Positions 53,579 through 61,625 of a stretch of 64,000 bases of DNA are shown here, piece by piece. Numbering within the stretch: the first letter of the stretch is position 1; each line of letters begins with the position of its first letter. This DNA comes from JAPPFW01 sp965231815. Lineage in GTDB: Bacteria > Actinomycetota > Acidimicrobiia > Spongiisociales > Spongiisociaceae. The translations under genes were made by a program, and so were the position numbers. Where the stretch lies: NCBI GenBank assembly GCA_965231815.1, contig OZ246890.1, positions 2,604,001 to 2,668,000 on the forward strand. Direction: 5' to 3'. Under the pieces are notes generated by a model. The model ran no database searches and had not been told where the DNA came from. It was given only the letters and a program-made list of their open reading frames with translations.

Positions 53579-55267
53579 CTAGGCTTCTATCAGTCCCTCT
53601 TGGGGCATCGTCCAGGGTAGGTGGTAGAAGGGCGCGAACTGCGGGGCGCGCGGTATCGGCATGTCTCCGAATGGCACATCGATGACCACCGGGGCGTCGC
53701 GTTCCAGCGCAAGCGGGATCAGTTCATCAAGATCCAGAGGGTCCTCCGCCCTCATGCCTTCGGCACCGAACGACTCGGCGAACTTGACGAAGTCCGGATT
53801 GTGAAGGTCGGTCCCGTAAGCACCACCGAAAGCATCGTCGAGGTCGCGGGCGACGTTGCCGTACGAGTCGTTCCTGAAGACGACGGTTACCACATTGATC
53901 CCGTACTTGACGGCCGTGGAGAGTTCGGATGAGTTGAACATGAAGCCGCCGTCTCCCGCCACGCAGACCACGGAGCGACCCGGTTGCGCAACTTTCACTC
54001 CCAGTGCTGTCGGGAATGCATAACCGAGGTTGAACGAGTAGCCGGAGTCGATGTAGGTCTTGGGCCTGATCACCTTGTAGTGGGTACGGGCGTAGTAGCC
54101 GAACTGTGTGACATCCCACACTACGAACACGTCCTCGGGAATGGCGGTCTGCATTGCTTCGAGAACGGCGTACTGGGGTTCCTTGAGCCTGATGTCGTAA
54201 TAGGCGATGAGGTTACGGGCCGCGGTGACCGCTGCGGCGGGTGACGGACGCTCGCCAGCCCCGACCTCGATGAGTAGAGGGATTAGCGAATCAATGGTAG
54301 CTCGGGCGTCACCGTGCAGTGGGATGGTGTTGGACTGGACCTTCATGAGTTCGCTGTCGTCTATGTTGATGTTCACCAGCGTTGAGGACTCACCGGCCGG
54401 GTTACCCAGTGAGAATCGTGCGCCGATTCCTACTACGACATCAGCGGATTGCATCACCTCGTAGAGTTGGTTCATCTCTTGGCGCTCGCCTCGGGGACTG
54501 AAGCACGAGCCGTAAGACAGTGGATGGTTGTCCGGAATGGTCCCCTTGCCTCCGCTTGATGTCACCACGGGAATGTTGGTCACCTCTGCCAGCCTGACTA
54601 GGGATTCCTCCGCGTCCGAGCGCGCCACGCCCCCACCGGCGAATACCAGCGGCGTTCGGGCCGCGACGATAACGTTGGCGGCTTCCCTCAGGTCTTCCCG
54701 ACTCGGGACGATCCGGGAGATTCGAGCGGGTTTCCGCAGGTGGACTTCTTCTCGCTCGACCCCGGCCTCGGGTGGAATTTCGATCAGGACGGGACGGGGG
54801 CGGCCGGTCCGCATCTGCCTGAACGCTTCGAACACCACATCGGGTACGTCCCGTGGTCTGGACGCCTGCCGCTGCCACTTGGTGACCGACCGAACGGTTC
54901 CCCCCTGGTCCATGACCTCATGAACGGCCCCGAGATTCTTGCCGATGGCGCCACGCGGAATCTGGCCGGCGATGAGAAGTACCGGAGAAGAGCGCGCGAA
55001 TGCATTGGCCAAACCGGACGCCGCGTTGTAGAGGCCGGCCCCGGGAACCACGAGAGCTACTCCGGGTCGGCCCGAAGCGCGTGCATAGCCGTCCGCCATG
55101 AAGGTCGTAGCCTGCTCGTGGCGGGTTGTGATCATGCGGATGTCCGGGTCGTCCCGCAGAGCTGCGATGATTCCGTACACCTGTATTCCCGGTACGCCGA
55201 ACACGACATCGACGCCCTCGTGCACGAGAGACCTCACCAGGGCTTCGCCACCGCTCATTCTTACCAT
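53579..55267 (-). CDS. Thiamine-diphosphate enzyme of the acetolactate synthase family
   Basis: 562 residues with the three POX/ALS domains. The catalytic glutamate lies in TTRHEQATTFMADGYAR (about residue 51); ALVVPGAGLYNAASGLANA follows; the central domain runs from VREAANVIVAA-like sequence to LVNINIDDSEL; the C-terminal TPP motif is GDGGFMFNSSELSTAVKYG, ending with NDSYGN. It may be an acetolactate synthase, a benzoylformate or oxalyl-CoA decarboxylase-like enzyme, or a related lyase; no regulatory ilvN-type subunit is near. ATG 55267 or 55258 begins the protein. It converges on pheA with 69 bp between. Confidence 0.88.
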   Translation of the reverse strand: MVRMSGGEALVRSLVHEGVDVVFGVPGIQVYGIIAALRDDPDIRMITTRHEQATTFMADGYARASGRPGVALVVPGAGLYNAASGLANAFARSSPVLLIAGQIPRGAIGKNLGAVHEVMDQGGTVRSVTKWQRQASRPRDVPDVVFEAFRQMRTGRPRPVLIEIPPEAGVEREEVHLRKPARISRIVPSREDLREAANVIVAARTPLVFAGGGVARSDAEESLVRLAEVTNIPVVTSSGGKGTIPDNHPLSYGSCFSPRGERQEMNQLYEVMQSADVVVGIGARFSLGNPAGESSTLVNINIDDSELMKVQSNTIPLHGDARATIDSLIPLLIEVGAGERPSPAAAVTAARNLIAYYDIRLKEPQYAVLEAMQTAIPEDVFVVWDVTQFGYYARTHYKVIRPKTYIDSGYSFNLGYAFPTALGVKVAQPGRSVVCVAGDGGFMFNSSELSTAVKYGINVVTVVFRNDSYGNVARDLDDAFGGAYGTDLHNPDFVKFAESFGAEGMRAEDPLDLDELIPLALERDAPVVIDVPFGDMPIPRAPQFAPFYHLPWTMPQEGLIEA

Positions 55268-55488
55268 CAGGACATGACCCCTTCTTGCCGAGGTTCAAGC
55301 TAGCTTGCCATCGGAACCGATTACAACCGGCAGCGTCGGAACGATATCAAACTCAGTACGTCCGGAGTGGGGTAGCCTTACCGGAAGGTTCTTCCTACCA
55401 GGATGGAAGCCTGGCGGCGGCGTCGGTCCATCACGGTCAAAGGAGACCGGGAGACGACAATTACCGGAAAGCTTCGTGGAGGTATTGA

Positions 55489-55884
55489 TTGCTCGATGAC
55501 AAGACTCTGGAACTGGCGAAGGGGCCTAATTTCGCCGCGCTGGCGACTCTGATGCCGGATGGCGTTCCTCAGGTACATGTGATGTGGGTTGACGCCGATG
55601 AGGAACACATATTGATAAACACCGAGGTGCACCGACCCAAGTTCAAGAACTTAATGGCCAACCCGACCGCCACCATCACCGTTATGAACCGTGACAACCC
55701 CTACGAGTTCGTAGAGGTGCGGGGAGAAGTAGTCGAAACCATTACCGGACCTACCGCCCGGTCCCATATCGACGCTCTGGCTCTCAAGTACATGGGTTTG
55801 AAAGAGTACCCGAACCCCATCGCCTCCGAGCGGGTCATCCTGAAGATCAGGCCGAACCGTATCTTCGGCTTCGGGCCGCATTAA
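55489..55884 (+). CDS. PPOX-class split-barrel (F420-type) protein 2
   Basis: 131 residues. GPNFAALATLMPDGVPQVHVMWVDADEEHILINTEV is the standard first half; KFKNLMANPTATITVMN and FVEVRGEVVETI complete the split barrel. It is most like F420-binding members with the TIGR03618 style. The start is TTG 55489, placed 6 nt after GGAGG. It is divergent from the TPP enzyme across 221 bp in which I see no gene. Function unknown. Confidence 0.85.
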   Translation: MLDDKTLELAKGPNFAALATLMPDGVPQVHVMWVDADEEHILINTEVHRPKFKNLMANPTATITVMNRDNPYEFVEVRGEVVETITGPTARSHIDALALKYMGLKEYPNPIASERVILKIRPNRIFGFGPH

Positions 55885-55965
55885 CTGCAAATCGGGATAG
55901 CCCTTGCAGTGAGCACCCAATCATCCCTCATGGCGCATGAGGCGGGAAGGTAGGAACCCGGGTTA

Positions 55966-56607
55966 ATGAGAGCCGTTCTGTTCGATCTTGACCGTACCCT
56001 TGTCGACTTGCAGTCATACACCGACTACGCGGCGGCGCTGCGCGATGTGGTCGGCCTCATCGGCGTTTGGGAGGATCCGCCCACCCCGGCAACCGATTGG
56101 GATACACCAACCGAGCAGTGCATGGCGATCCTGGTGAGCCTCAGCGGCGATCCGCGTTGGCAGGAGGTGTCCGACCTGATCGCGGTTCACGAGATGCGGG
56201 CGGCGCCGAACTCGCATCCGATGCCCCGACTCGGTGAGGCGCTATCCCGCTCGGATCACCTAGATCGAGCGGTGGTGACCCTCCTAGCGGAGGAACCGGC
56301 GCGAGCGGTGTTGGGTCGACATGGGGTGGACCTACCCGTACTGGTTCCCAGGCGGGCCGACCTCCGCCCCAAGCCAGCGCCCGATCAGATAATCGAGGCC
56401 TGCCGCCTGCTCGGAGTTTCCCCGTCCGATGCGGTAATGATCGGAGATTCCTCCTGGGACGCCCAGGCGGCCGCCAACGCCGGGTGCGCCTTCGTGGGGG
56501 TGGCCGCTACATCGGACGGTATCTCCCGGTTCGATCCCGGTGTGAGATCTGCCGATGACCTGCTGGAGGCTCTCGAGAGGGCCGGGCTTCGAGAAGGTCC
56601 CTCCTAG
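55966..56607 (+). CDS. HAD-superfamily hydrolase
   Basis: 213 residues. Motif I is LFDLDRTLVD (nucleophile Asp near residue 7; the second position is Asp as in phosphatases). RPKPAPDQII supplies the motif III lysine and VMIGDSSWDAQAAANAG is motif IV. The cap is small and helical (residues about 20-80). A phosphoglycolate-phosphatase-like enzyme acting on a small phosphoester is likely. Its TAG stop is the CTAG at the left edge of MITE-1 copy 2, meaning the element entered exactly at the stop codon without altering the protein. Confidence 0.88.
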   Translation: MRAVLFDLDRTLVDLQSYTDYAAALRDVVGLIGVWEDPPTPATDWDTPTEQCMAILVSLSGDPRWQEVSDLIAVHEMRAAPNSHPMPRLGEALSRSDHLDRAVVTLLAEEPARAVLGRHGVDLPVLVPRRADLRPKPAPDQIIEACRLLGVSPSDAVMIGDSSWDAQAAANAGCAFVGVAATSDGISRFDPGVRSADDLLEALERAGLREGPS

Positions 56608-56814
56608 CCCCGATTATTCATGGATGGGGGTTAGGAGGATAAGTGGAGTAGACCATATCCGTACCCTGACCAGGCAATACAACTATCGACGCTTCCCATC
56701 CCGATCCGGTGTTAGAGATTCACCTGTCATGTGGACGGTGGGTTTCTCTCAATACTCGGGTTGAACTGGCGTTACATGCCTTGGTGTGTGGGAAACCTGA
56801 ATAATCAGGGCTAG
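56604..56814 (-). mobile_element. MITE-1 copy 2 (203 bp, CTAG duplication, inverted)
   Basis: The element spans 56608-56810 between CTAG tetranucleotides, in the opposite orientation to copies 1 and 3. Its left end CCCCGATTATTCA corresponds to the right end of copy 1. The left CTAG supplies the TAG of the HAD gene and the right CTAG supplies the TAG of the opposing DUF418 gene. Before insertion the two convergent genes would have shared one CTAG as overlapping stops. Confidence 0.85.
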
Positions 56815-57953
56815 CGGCGCATAGGCTGGAGGCGGCGGTAGGTGGCAATTCTCCACAGCCACTCGGCAGGGCCGTACCGGAAACGATCGAGCCAGGCCTT
56901 GGACCACCAGAGTTGCACAGTCCACACGACAACGACGAAGCCGAGCAGCATCGTCCGGGTGAGGCTCGTTCCGGTGAAGAGAACCTGTAACACGGCGATG
57001 CCCAGCATGGTCTGGGTTAGGTAGTTGGTAAGCGCCATGCGTCCCGCCGATCGCAGTCGCACATGGATCGACGTCTGCGGTTGGCGGTTCCAGATAATGA
57101 TCAGCCCGACATAGCCCAGCGCGGCAGGGGCCGTGCCCAGGCTGTTGGGAATGGCCCCGATGAAGGCGACCTCCGGGGAGAAGTCACGAGCCGCCACCCA
57201 TAGCAAGCCTGCTACGGCGAGCGGAAGACCGGTACCGAGTCCAATAATGGACATGCGCCGGTAGAAGGCCGACGAGCGCTCCCCGGTCAGAACACCGGTC
57301 CGGTAGAGAGCTACGCCGATCAGCATCATTCCAGCCGACCGGGTGAGACCGTCAATGGCCAGGAAGGCGGCTTCGGTAGCGTTCAGTTCGGTCCCGGCTT
57401 GCCAGAAGCCGCCCATACCGGCGCCATCAGCCATCGCCCCGAACTGGAACAGGACCGCGGTGACCGGCGACAGTGCCAGCGCTCCTACCCCCAAGATCAA
57501 CAGTGTCCTTGGGGAGCGCCTGTACAACAGGATGATGAGCGGGGAAACCAGCGCGTACGCCACGAGGATGTCCCCCTCCCACAGCAGGCCATGGATGATT
57601 CCGAATCCGAGCAAGAGCAGGTTACGCCATAGGCTCAGCAGCCTAGGTCTGCGCGTCTTTTGGGCGGCCCGGTCGCAGAAGAGCGCTACCCCCGCCCCGA
57701 ACAGCAGCGAGAAGAGGCCCATGAACTTCTGATCGACGAATATCTCCCCGAATCCGCCGATGATCCAGTCGAACCAGGATACGGAACCGCCCGCCGAGAT
57801 GTTGAAGTAGGGGCCTGATCCGAGACCATAGGAAACGACGTTCATCACCAGGATGCCCTGCACCGCTACCCCCCGGATCAGGTCCAGGTAGGTATTGCGG
57901 GCGTTAGGCGCCACAGGTTGGGAAGTGTCGATTTGCTGCGAGGACCGACTCAT
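56811..57953 (-). CDS. DUF418-family membrane protein
   Basis: 380 residues with about ten hydrophobic spans. DLIRGVAVQGILVMNVVSY near the N-terminus, KFMGLFSLLFGAGVALF, and the C-terminal DUF418 block GRMALTNYLTQTMLGI with WSKAWLDRFRYGPAEWLWR are characteristic. The family is related to acyltransferase-type membrane proteins (HGSNAT/OpgC style) but its biochemical role is unknown. ATG 57953 is preferred to 57980. The stop lies in the MITE-1 CTAG. Confidence 0.88.
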   Translation of the reverse strand: MSRSSQQIDTSQPVAPNARNTYLDLIRGVAVQGILVMNVVSYGLGSGPYFNISAGGSVSWFDWIIGGFGEIFVDQKFMGLFSLLFGAGVALFCDRAAQKTRRPRLLSLWRNLLLLGFGIIHGLLWEGDILVAYALVSPLIILLYRRSPRTLLILGVGALALSPVTAVLFQFGAMADGAGMGGFWQAGTELNATEAAFLAIDGLTRSAGMMLIGVALYRTGVLTGERSSAFYRRMSIIGLGTGLPLAVAGLLWVAARDFSPEVAFIGAIPNSLGTAPAALGYVGLIIIWNRQPQTSIHVRLRSAGRMALTNYLTQTMLGIAVLQVLFTGTSLTRTMLLGFVVVVWTVQLWWSKAWLDRFRYGPAEWLWRIATYRRLQPMRR

Positions 57954-58043
57954 CGAATGTCCCGATTCAGGACAAGACACCCGCCTCCACCTCTCGACCG
58001 GGCGACATCCGCCTTCCCCATAGAACCCGACCCGGAGATCTTC

Positions 58044-58364
58044 TCAGATGTATCCGTGGAGTTCCAAGCTCGACAGCGGCGACTCACCGGCCTGCATCTC
58101 CTCTCGTACCAGTTCCTCGGCGCCGACTATCTCCTCGGCGTGGATGAGCACCCTTACCGCATCGGCGGCCGGAATCACCAGAACCCCGTCGAACTCGGCG
58201 AGGATTACATAGCCCGGATGGATGGTGACGTCGTCGATCGTCACCGGTGTCTGAGAGGCGACCATCTCCCAGCGGCCGATGGCGTTGAGAGGGGAAAGGT
58301 CCCGGTAGAAGGGAATGACCTGCTCGGGCAGACCCAACCAGTGCAGAGCGTCGCGCATCCCCAC
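58044..58364 (-). pseudogene. RraA-like gene copy with in-frame internal deletion
   Basis: 106 codons nearly identical to both ends of the intact RraA-like gene at 59716-60387. The start region ALHWLGLPEQVIPF jumps directly to YRDLSPLNAIGRWEMVASQ, skipping about 95 codons that in the intact gene include the central substrate- and metal-binding segment (RGEPLDPYVG to GNLRDIEGL). The nucleotide match resumes at GGTCCCGGTAGAA on one side and GACCTGCTCGGGCAG on the other. The usual N-terminus is also missing. The product cannot form the fold; it is a decayed duplicate lying between the DUF418 gene and MITE-1 copy 3. Confidence 0.85.
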
Positions 58365-58426
58365 CCCCTACACCTGGCACAAACCCGATGACCAAATTTT
58401 CATAACTACTACCCCTACTCCCTCCT

Positions 58427-58636
58427 CTAGCCCTGATTATCAGGTTTCCCACACACCGAGGCATGTTACTCCAGTTCCACCCCGAGTTTTGGGGGCTACC
58501 CACCGTTCACCCGACAGGTGAATCTCCAAAATCGGACCGGGATGGGAAGCACCGATAGCTGTATTGCCTGGTCAGGGTGCGAATATGGTCTACTCCACTC
58601 ATCCTCCAACCTCCATCCATGAATAATCGGGGCTAG
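58427..58636 (+). mobile_element. MITE-1 copy 3 (202 bp, CTAG duplication)
   Basis: The element spans 58431-58632, same orientation as copy 1, with CTAG on both sides. The left end lacks one T of the usual GATTATTCA. The right CTAG provides the TAG stop of the HigA-type antitoxin gene. Most internal blocks (GGTGAATCTC, CCTGGTCAGGGT, ATGGTCTAC) match copy 1. Confidence 0.85.
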
Positions 58637-59043
58637 AGTGCCGATAGTCGGTTTCGGCTATCTTTCCTCAAGTCCGCGGCGGCTGCCGTGGCGACGCGTT
58701 GGTCCTTGTTGCGGGTTCGGGTGCGGGGTGGGGCGACGATGGGGATTCGTTGGTCGTCAAACACTGCGGTTAGTTCGAGGCGTCCGCCGAGGCTTTCGAC
58801 TACTGCTCGGACTGTGGATACCAGGTGGTCCTCGGTTTTTTCCATGGCGGCGACGGCTGGTTGGGCTCGTTCGAGTCGGCGGGCGAGTTCGGCCTGGGTC
58901 ATCTCCCGTGCTCGGCGCAGTTCACGGAGGTTGTGAGCTGCGATTTCACCCCATGCTGCCTGCTCGAGAGCATCGACGCGGGATCGTCGGGCGGGGTCGT
59001 TCTCTATGTGGGTTACTAGGTCGCTGAACTTGCGGGTTCCCAT
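58633..59043 (-). CDS. HigA-type Xre antitoxin
   Basis: 136 residues from ATG 59043, preceded by AAGGAGG at 8 nt. An N-terminal helical extension leads to an Xre HTH (HNLRELRRAREMTQAELARR, ERAQPAVAAMEK, about residues 37-70) and then a short strand region with LGGRLELTAVFDD, as in HigA proteins that follow a Gp49-like toxin. The basic C-terminal tail (APPRTRTRNKDQRVAT and onward) is unusual. It lies downstream of the toxin gene on the same strand, but separated from it by 187 bp that contain a degenerate MITE-2. Confidence 0.85.
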   Translation of the reverse strand: MGTRKFSDLVTHIENDPARRSRVDALEQAAWGEIAAHNLRELRRAREMTQAELARRLERAQPAVAAMEKTEDHLVSTVRAVVESLGGRLELTAVFDDQRIPIVAPPRTRTRNKDQRVATAAAADLRKDSRNRLSAL

Positions 59044-59154
59044 CGGTTTTTCCTCCTTTCCTTCTCTCTGAGTTGACGGGTGGCTCCATCGGACAGCCGA
59101 TCTCATCCCGCCAACGACGGCTATTGGTTGTCTAAGAGGTATTGGAGAATCATC

Positions 59155-59245
59155 TAGCGAGGCTCGCAGTCCGGCAAACTGCCCGATAGATAACTTGTGT
59201 GTAGTGCGCGAACCCCTTTGCACGGACCCTTCAGCACTTCTCTAG
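59155..59245 (+). mobile_element. Degenerate MITE-2 remnant between toxin and antitoxin
   Basis: The block GAACCCCTTTGCACGG, followed by TTCAGCACTTCT and CTAG (59242-59245), matches the right half of MITE-2 (GAACCCCTTTGTACGG, CTCAGCACCCTC, CTAG). The left half is only vaguely recognisable. The last codons of the HigB-type gene lie inside this remnant. Confidence 0.6.
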
Positions 59246-59590
59246 ACCTGTCTCCTTGAGGTGCCGTTCATAGCGGCTGTCTGCTTGAGGAACGGCTCGG
59301 CGGTACCAGCGTTCCCATCGGCCCTCCTTGTTACCGCCCAACAACAACACAGCGGCTCGTTGGGGATCGAAGATGAACAGGATGCGGATGTGCTTAGCTG
59401 CCCCACGAAGACGTAGCTCCTTCATGTTGTGGAACTTTGATGTTGCGATCCGATCCACGAATGGCCTGCCCAGCATCGGGCCCCTAGCGGCCAGAAGCCT
59501 CATAACAGCTGTGATCTCCTCCTGTTCTCTGTCGGTGAGTGTCCCGAACCAGGTGTCGAACTCGGCGACGGTGAGGATCGACCAACTCAT
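59231..59590 (-). CDS. HigB-type (phage Gp49-like) toxin
   Basis: 119 residues of the RelE/HigB superfamily, Gp49-like branch: FDTWFGTLTDREQEEITAVM, the beta-strand block FHNMKELRLRG, and HIRILFIFDPQRAAVLLLGGNKEGRWERWY with the basic residues expected in a ribosome-dependent mRNA interferase; C-terminal helix AVPQADSRYERHLKETG. Toxin-first order matches higBA. The promoter is a perfect TATAAT 6 nt before ATG 59590. The final residues LEKC are read from the MITE-2 remnant, so the native end may have differed. Confidence 0.88.
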   Translation of the reverse strand: MSWSILTVAEFDTWFGTLTDREQEEITAVMRLLAARGPMLGRPFVDRIATSKFHNMKELRLRGAAKHIRILFIFDPQRAAVLLLGGNKEGRWERWYRRAVPQADSRYERHLKETGLEKC

Positions 59591-59596
59591 CCCACC

Positions 59597-59602
59597 ATTA
59601 TA
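59597..59602 (-). promoter_or_regulatory. TATAAT -10 box of the higBA-type operon, leaderless layout
   Basis: TATAAT on the minus strand with GGTGGG between it and ATG 59590. Partly palindromic sequence around TTACAGTCTACTTTATAA may be the antitoxin operator. Confidence 0.6.
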
Positions 59603-59660
59603 AAGTAGACTGTAAGGGTTTGGAAGCCAGGTTACATCACCCTTGGCCGCGGGGAAGTGG

Positions 59661-59686
59661 GGTGTGGTTTCTCAGCACCTCCTAGG
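59661..59686 (+). mobile_element. MITE-2 end remnant upstream of the toxin gene
   Basis: GGTTTCTCAGCACCTC then CTAG (59683-59686) matches the MITE-2 right end (GGTTTCTCAGCACCCTC, CTAG). The remainder of the element is not recognisable. With the remnant at 59155-59245 it brackets the toxin gene. Confidence 0.5.
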
Positions 59687-59715
59687 AGACTGCAACGCCA
59701 CGATGGCCATATTTC

Positions 59716-60387
59716 TCAGATGTATCCGTGGCGTTCCAAGCTTGACAGCGGCGACTCACCGGCCTGCATCTCCTCCCGTACCAATTCCTCGGCACCGACA
59801 ATCTCCTCGGCCTGGATGAGCACCCTTTCCGCATCGGCGGCCGGAATCACCAGAACGCCGTCGAACTCGGCGAGGATTACATCCCCCGGGTGGATGGTGA
59901 CGTCGCCGATCGTCACCGGTGTCTGAGAGGCGACCATCTCCCAGCGGCCGATAGCGTTGAGAGGGGAAAGGTCCCGGTAGAACACCTGCAGTCCGATCTC
60001 CCGCAAGCCCTCTATATCACGAAGGTTCCCGTCCAGGATCACCCCCACACAACCGTGGCGCCGGGCCGAGTTGCCTGTCAGCTCTCCCAAATGACCAACC
60101 CGGGTATCGGAGTTTACGGAAACCAGAACGTGGTCGGGTTTCAGCTCGTTGAACATCTCCAAATACGAGGTAATCCGCTCGATCCCCGGCTCACGCCCCA
60201 CGTACGGATCGAGCGGCTCCCCCCGGATGGTGTAGGCGATCCCCGCGATACGAACATCGGGAAACAAGGGCTTGAGATAGGTGGGAAGGACCTGCTCGGG
60301 CAGACCCATCCAGTAAAGAGCGTCGCACACGGCAGGTACGTAAAGGCGACGATAACGGGCGCACAACTCGGCGGTCGAGATGCTCAT
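59716..60387 (-). CDS. RraA-like protein (aldolase/demethylmenaquinone methyltransferase-like family)
   Basis: 223 residues. Features of the RraA/HMG-aldolase fold: AVCDALYWMGLPEQVL (residues about 20-35), AYTIRGEPLDPY, DHVLVSVNSD, GELTGNSARRHGCVGVILDGNLRD with the conserved R-D pair that binds Mg2+ (about residue 120), and IHPGDVILAEFDGVLVIP (about residues 165-182). Members include 4-hydroxy-4-methyl-2-oxoglutarate aldolase, oxaloacetate decarboxylase and RNase E inhibitor RraA. It overlaps the M20 peptidase gene by ATGA and ends a four-gene operon, so a metabolic lyase role is likelier than RNase regulation. A deleted duplicate lies at 58.0 kb. Confidence 0.9.
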   Translation of the reverse strand: MSISTAELCARYRRLYVPAVCDALYWMGLPEQVLPTYLKPLFPDVRIAGIAYTIRGEPLDPYVGREPGIERITSYLEMFNELKPDHVLVSVNSDTRVGHLGELTGNSARRHGCVGVILDGNLRDIEGLREIGLQVFYRDLSPLNAIGRWEMVASQTPVTIGDVTIHPGDVILAEFDGVLVIPAADAERVLIQAEEIVGAEELVREEMQAGESPLSSLERHGYI

Positions 60388-61625
60388 AAGGAAACTCCTA
60401 GATAGCGGATCGAGGCTAGGGCGTATATGTCTGCGGCTTGAGCGGCGCTTTCCGCAGCCAGATACTCGTTGGGGCTGTGGGCACGGGGCAACATACCCGG
60501 ACCGAATGCGGCCACGCAGGGGATGCCCGCCGTCAACTGGAAGTGGGGTGCATCGGTCGCTCCGGGAAAGGCATCCAGCCGCGGTTCCCTGCCGAGAACT
60601 TCCGCGGCTGCGGTTCGGAGGATGGGGACGATCGGTTCATCGGCGGGAATCTCGGTGGCGGGGACCATCAACTCCCACACCAAATCGGCTTTCAGGTCCG
60701 GTTCATCCGCCATCGCGGCGGCAAGGAACCGATTGATGTCCTCGATCATTTGATCTTCTTCCATACCGGGAAGCGTGCGAACGTCACAAGCGAACTCGGC
60801 GTTACCCGGATAAACGCCGTAGAACACTCCGGCCTCCGCCATGGCACCGACGTTCACGGTAGGTCCGGTGGGGGAGAGGGGGTGCGGCTCGTAGGTGAGG
60901 TAGGAGCCCAGTTCACGATCCATACGATCGATCAGGCGAGCCATCATCACCGTGGCGTTTATCCCTTTGATCCGATCCGAGATTGACGAGTGCATCTGGG
61001 TACCGGCGATCTTGACTTTGAACAGAGCCGCCCCGCGTGAAACCAGATGGAGGGACTCCCATTCCCGCTCGATCCCGCTGGGTTCTCCGATTACCGCCAC
61101 GTCTGCATCAAGCAAACCGCTGTCGGCCATCCATTTGGATCCAAGCGCCGATCCTGCCTCCTCATCGGCGGTAAAGACCACCAGAAGATCACCCGAGCGG
61201 GTCTCGACCTCCTTGACGGCGGCCGCCGTGTAGACCATGGCGGCCACGGCTGCTTTCATATCGCCCGAGCCGAGACCCATCAGGTTTCCGTCCCTCAGTA
61301 TGGGATCCCATGGATCGGTTTCCCACGCATCCAGGTCGCCGGCCGGTTTGGTGTCGAGATGCCCGGACAGCATCAGCCTCGGGCCCGGCGCCGTTCCCGC
61401 CACCCGCACGATCAGGTTGGGCCGCTCCACGCCGGCGCCCACCCGCTCAACATCCGTAATGCCCAACGCGGTAAGACGTTGCGTCACCAAGTCGGCTACC
61501 GCTCGCTCGTCACCGGGAGGGTTCGGCGAGGGGGTACGGATGAGTTCACGGGCGAACTCCAGGATCTCATCCCTCCGTGCGGAAAGGAACTCCAGGACCT
61601 GACGCTCGGCGCCCCGACGAGTCAT
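60384..61625 (-). CDS. M20-family peptidase/deacylase (ArgE/DapE-like)
   Basis: 413 residues. First metal histidine in MLSGHLDTKPAG (about residue 90), bridging Asp in GLGSGDMKAAVAAMV, catalytic Glu pair in TADEEAGSALG (about residue 152), Glu/Asp in VIGEPSG, and the dimerisation domain with KIAGTQMHSS. The C-terminal His is in PRAHSPNEYL. The family removes acyl groups or splits dipeptide-like amides with two zinc or cobalt ions (acetylornithine deacetylase, succinyl-diaminopimelate desuccinylase). Overlaps at both ends (ATGA) with the RraA-like and aminotransferase genes. Substrate not assigned. Confidence 0.92.
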   Translation of the reverse strand: MTRRGAERQVLEFLSARRDEILEFARELIRTPSPNPPGDERAVADLVTQRLTALGITDVERVGAGVERPNLIVRVAGTAPGPRLMLSGHLDTKPAGDLDAWETDPWDPILRDGNLMGLGSGDMKAAVAAMVYTAAAVKEVETRSGDLLVVFTADEEAGSALGSKWMADSGLLDADVAVIGEPSGIEREWESLHLVSRGAALFKVKIAGTQMHSSISDRIKGINATVMMARLIDRMDRELGSYLTYEPHPLSPTGPTVNVGAMAEAGVFYGVYPGNAEFACDVRTLPGMEEDQMIEDINRFLAAAMADEPDLKADLVWELMVPATEIPADEPIVPILRTAAAEVLGREPRLDAFPGATDAPHFQLTAGIPCVAAFGPGMLPRAHSPNEYLAAESAAQAADIYALASIRYLGVSL

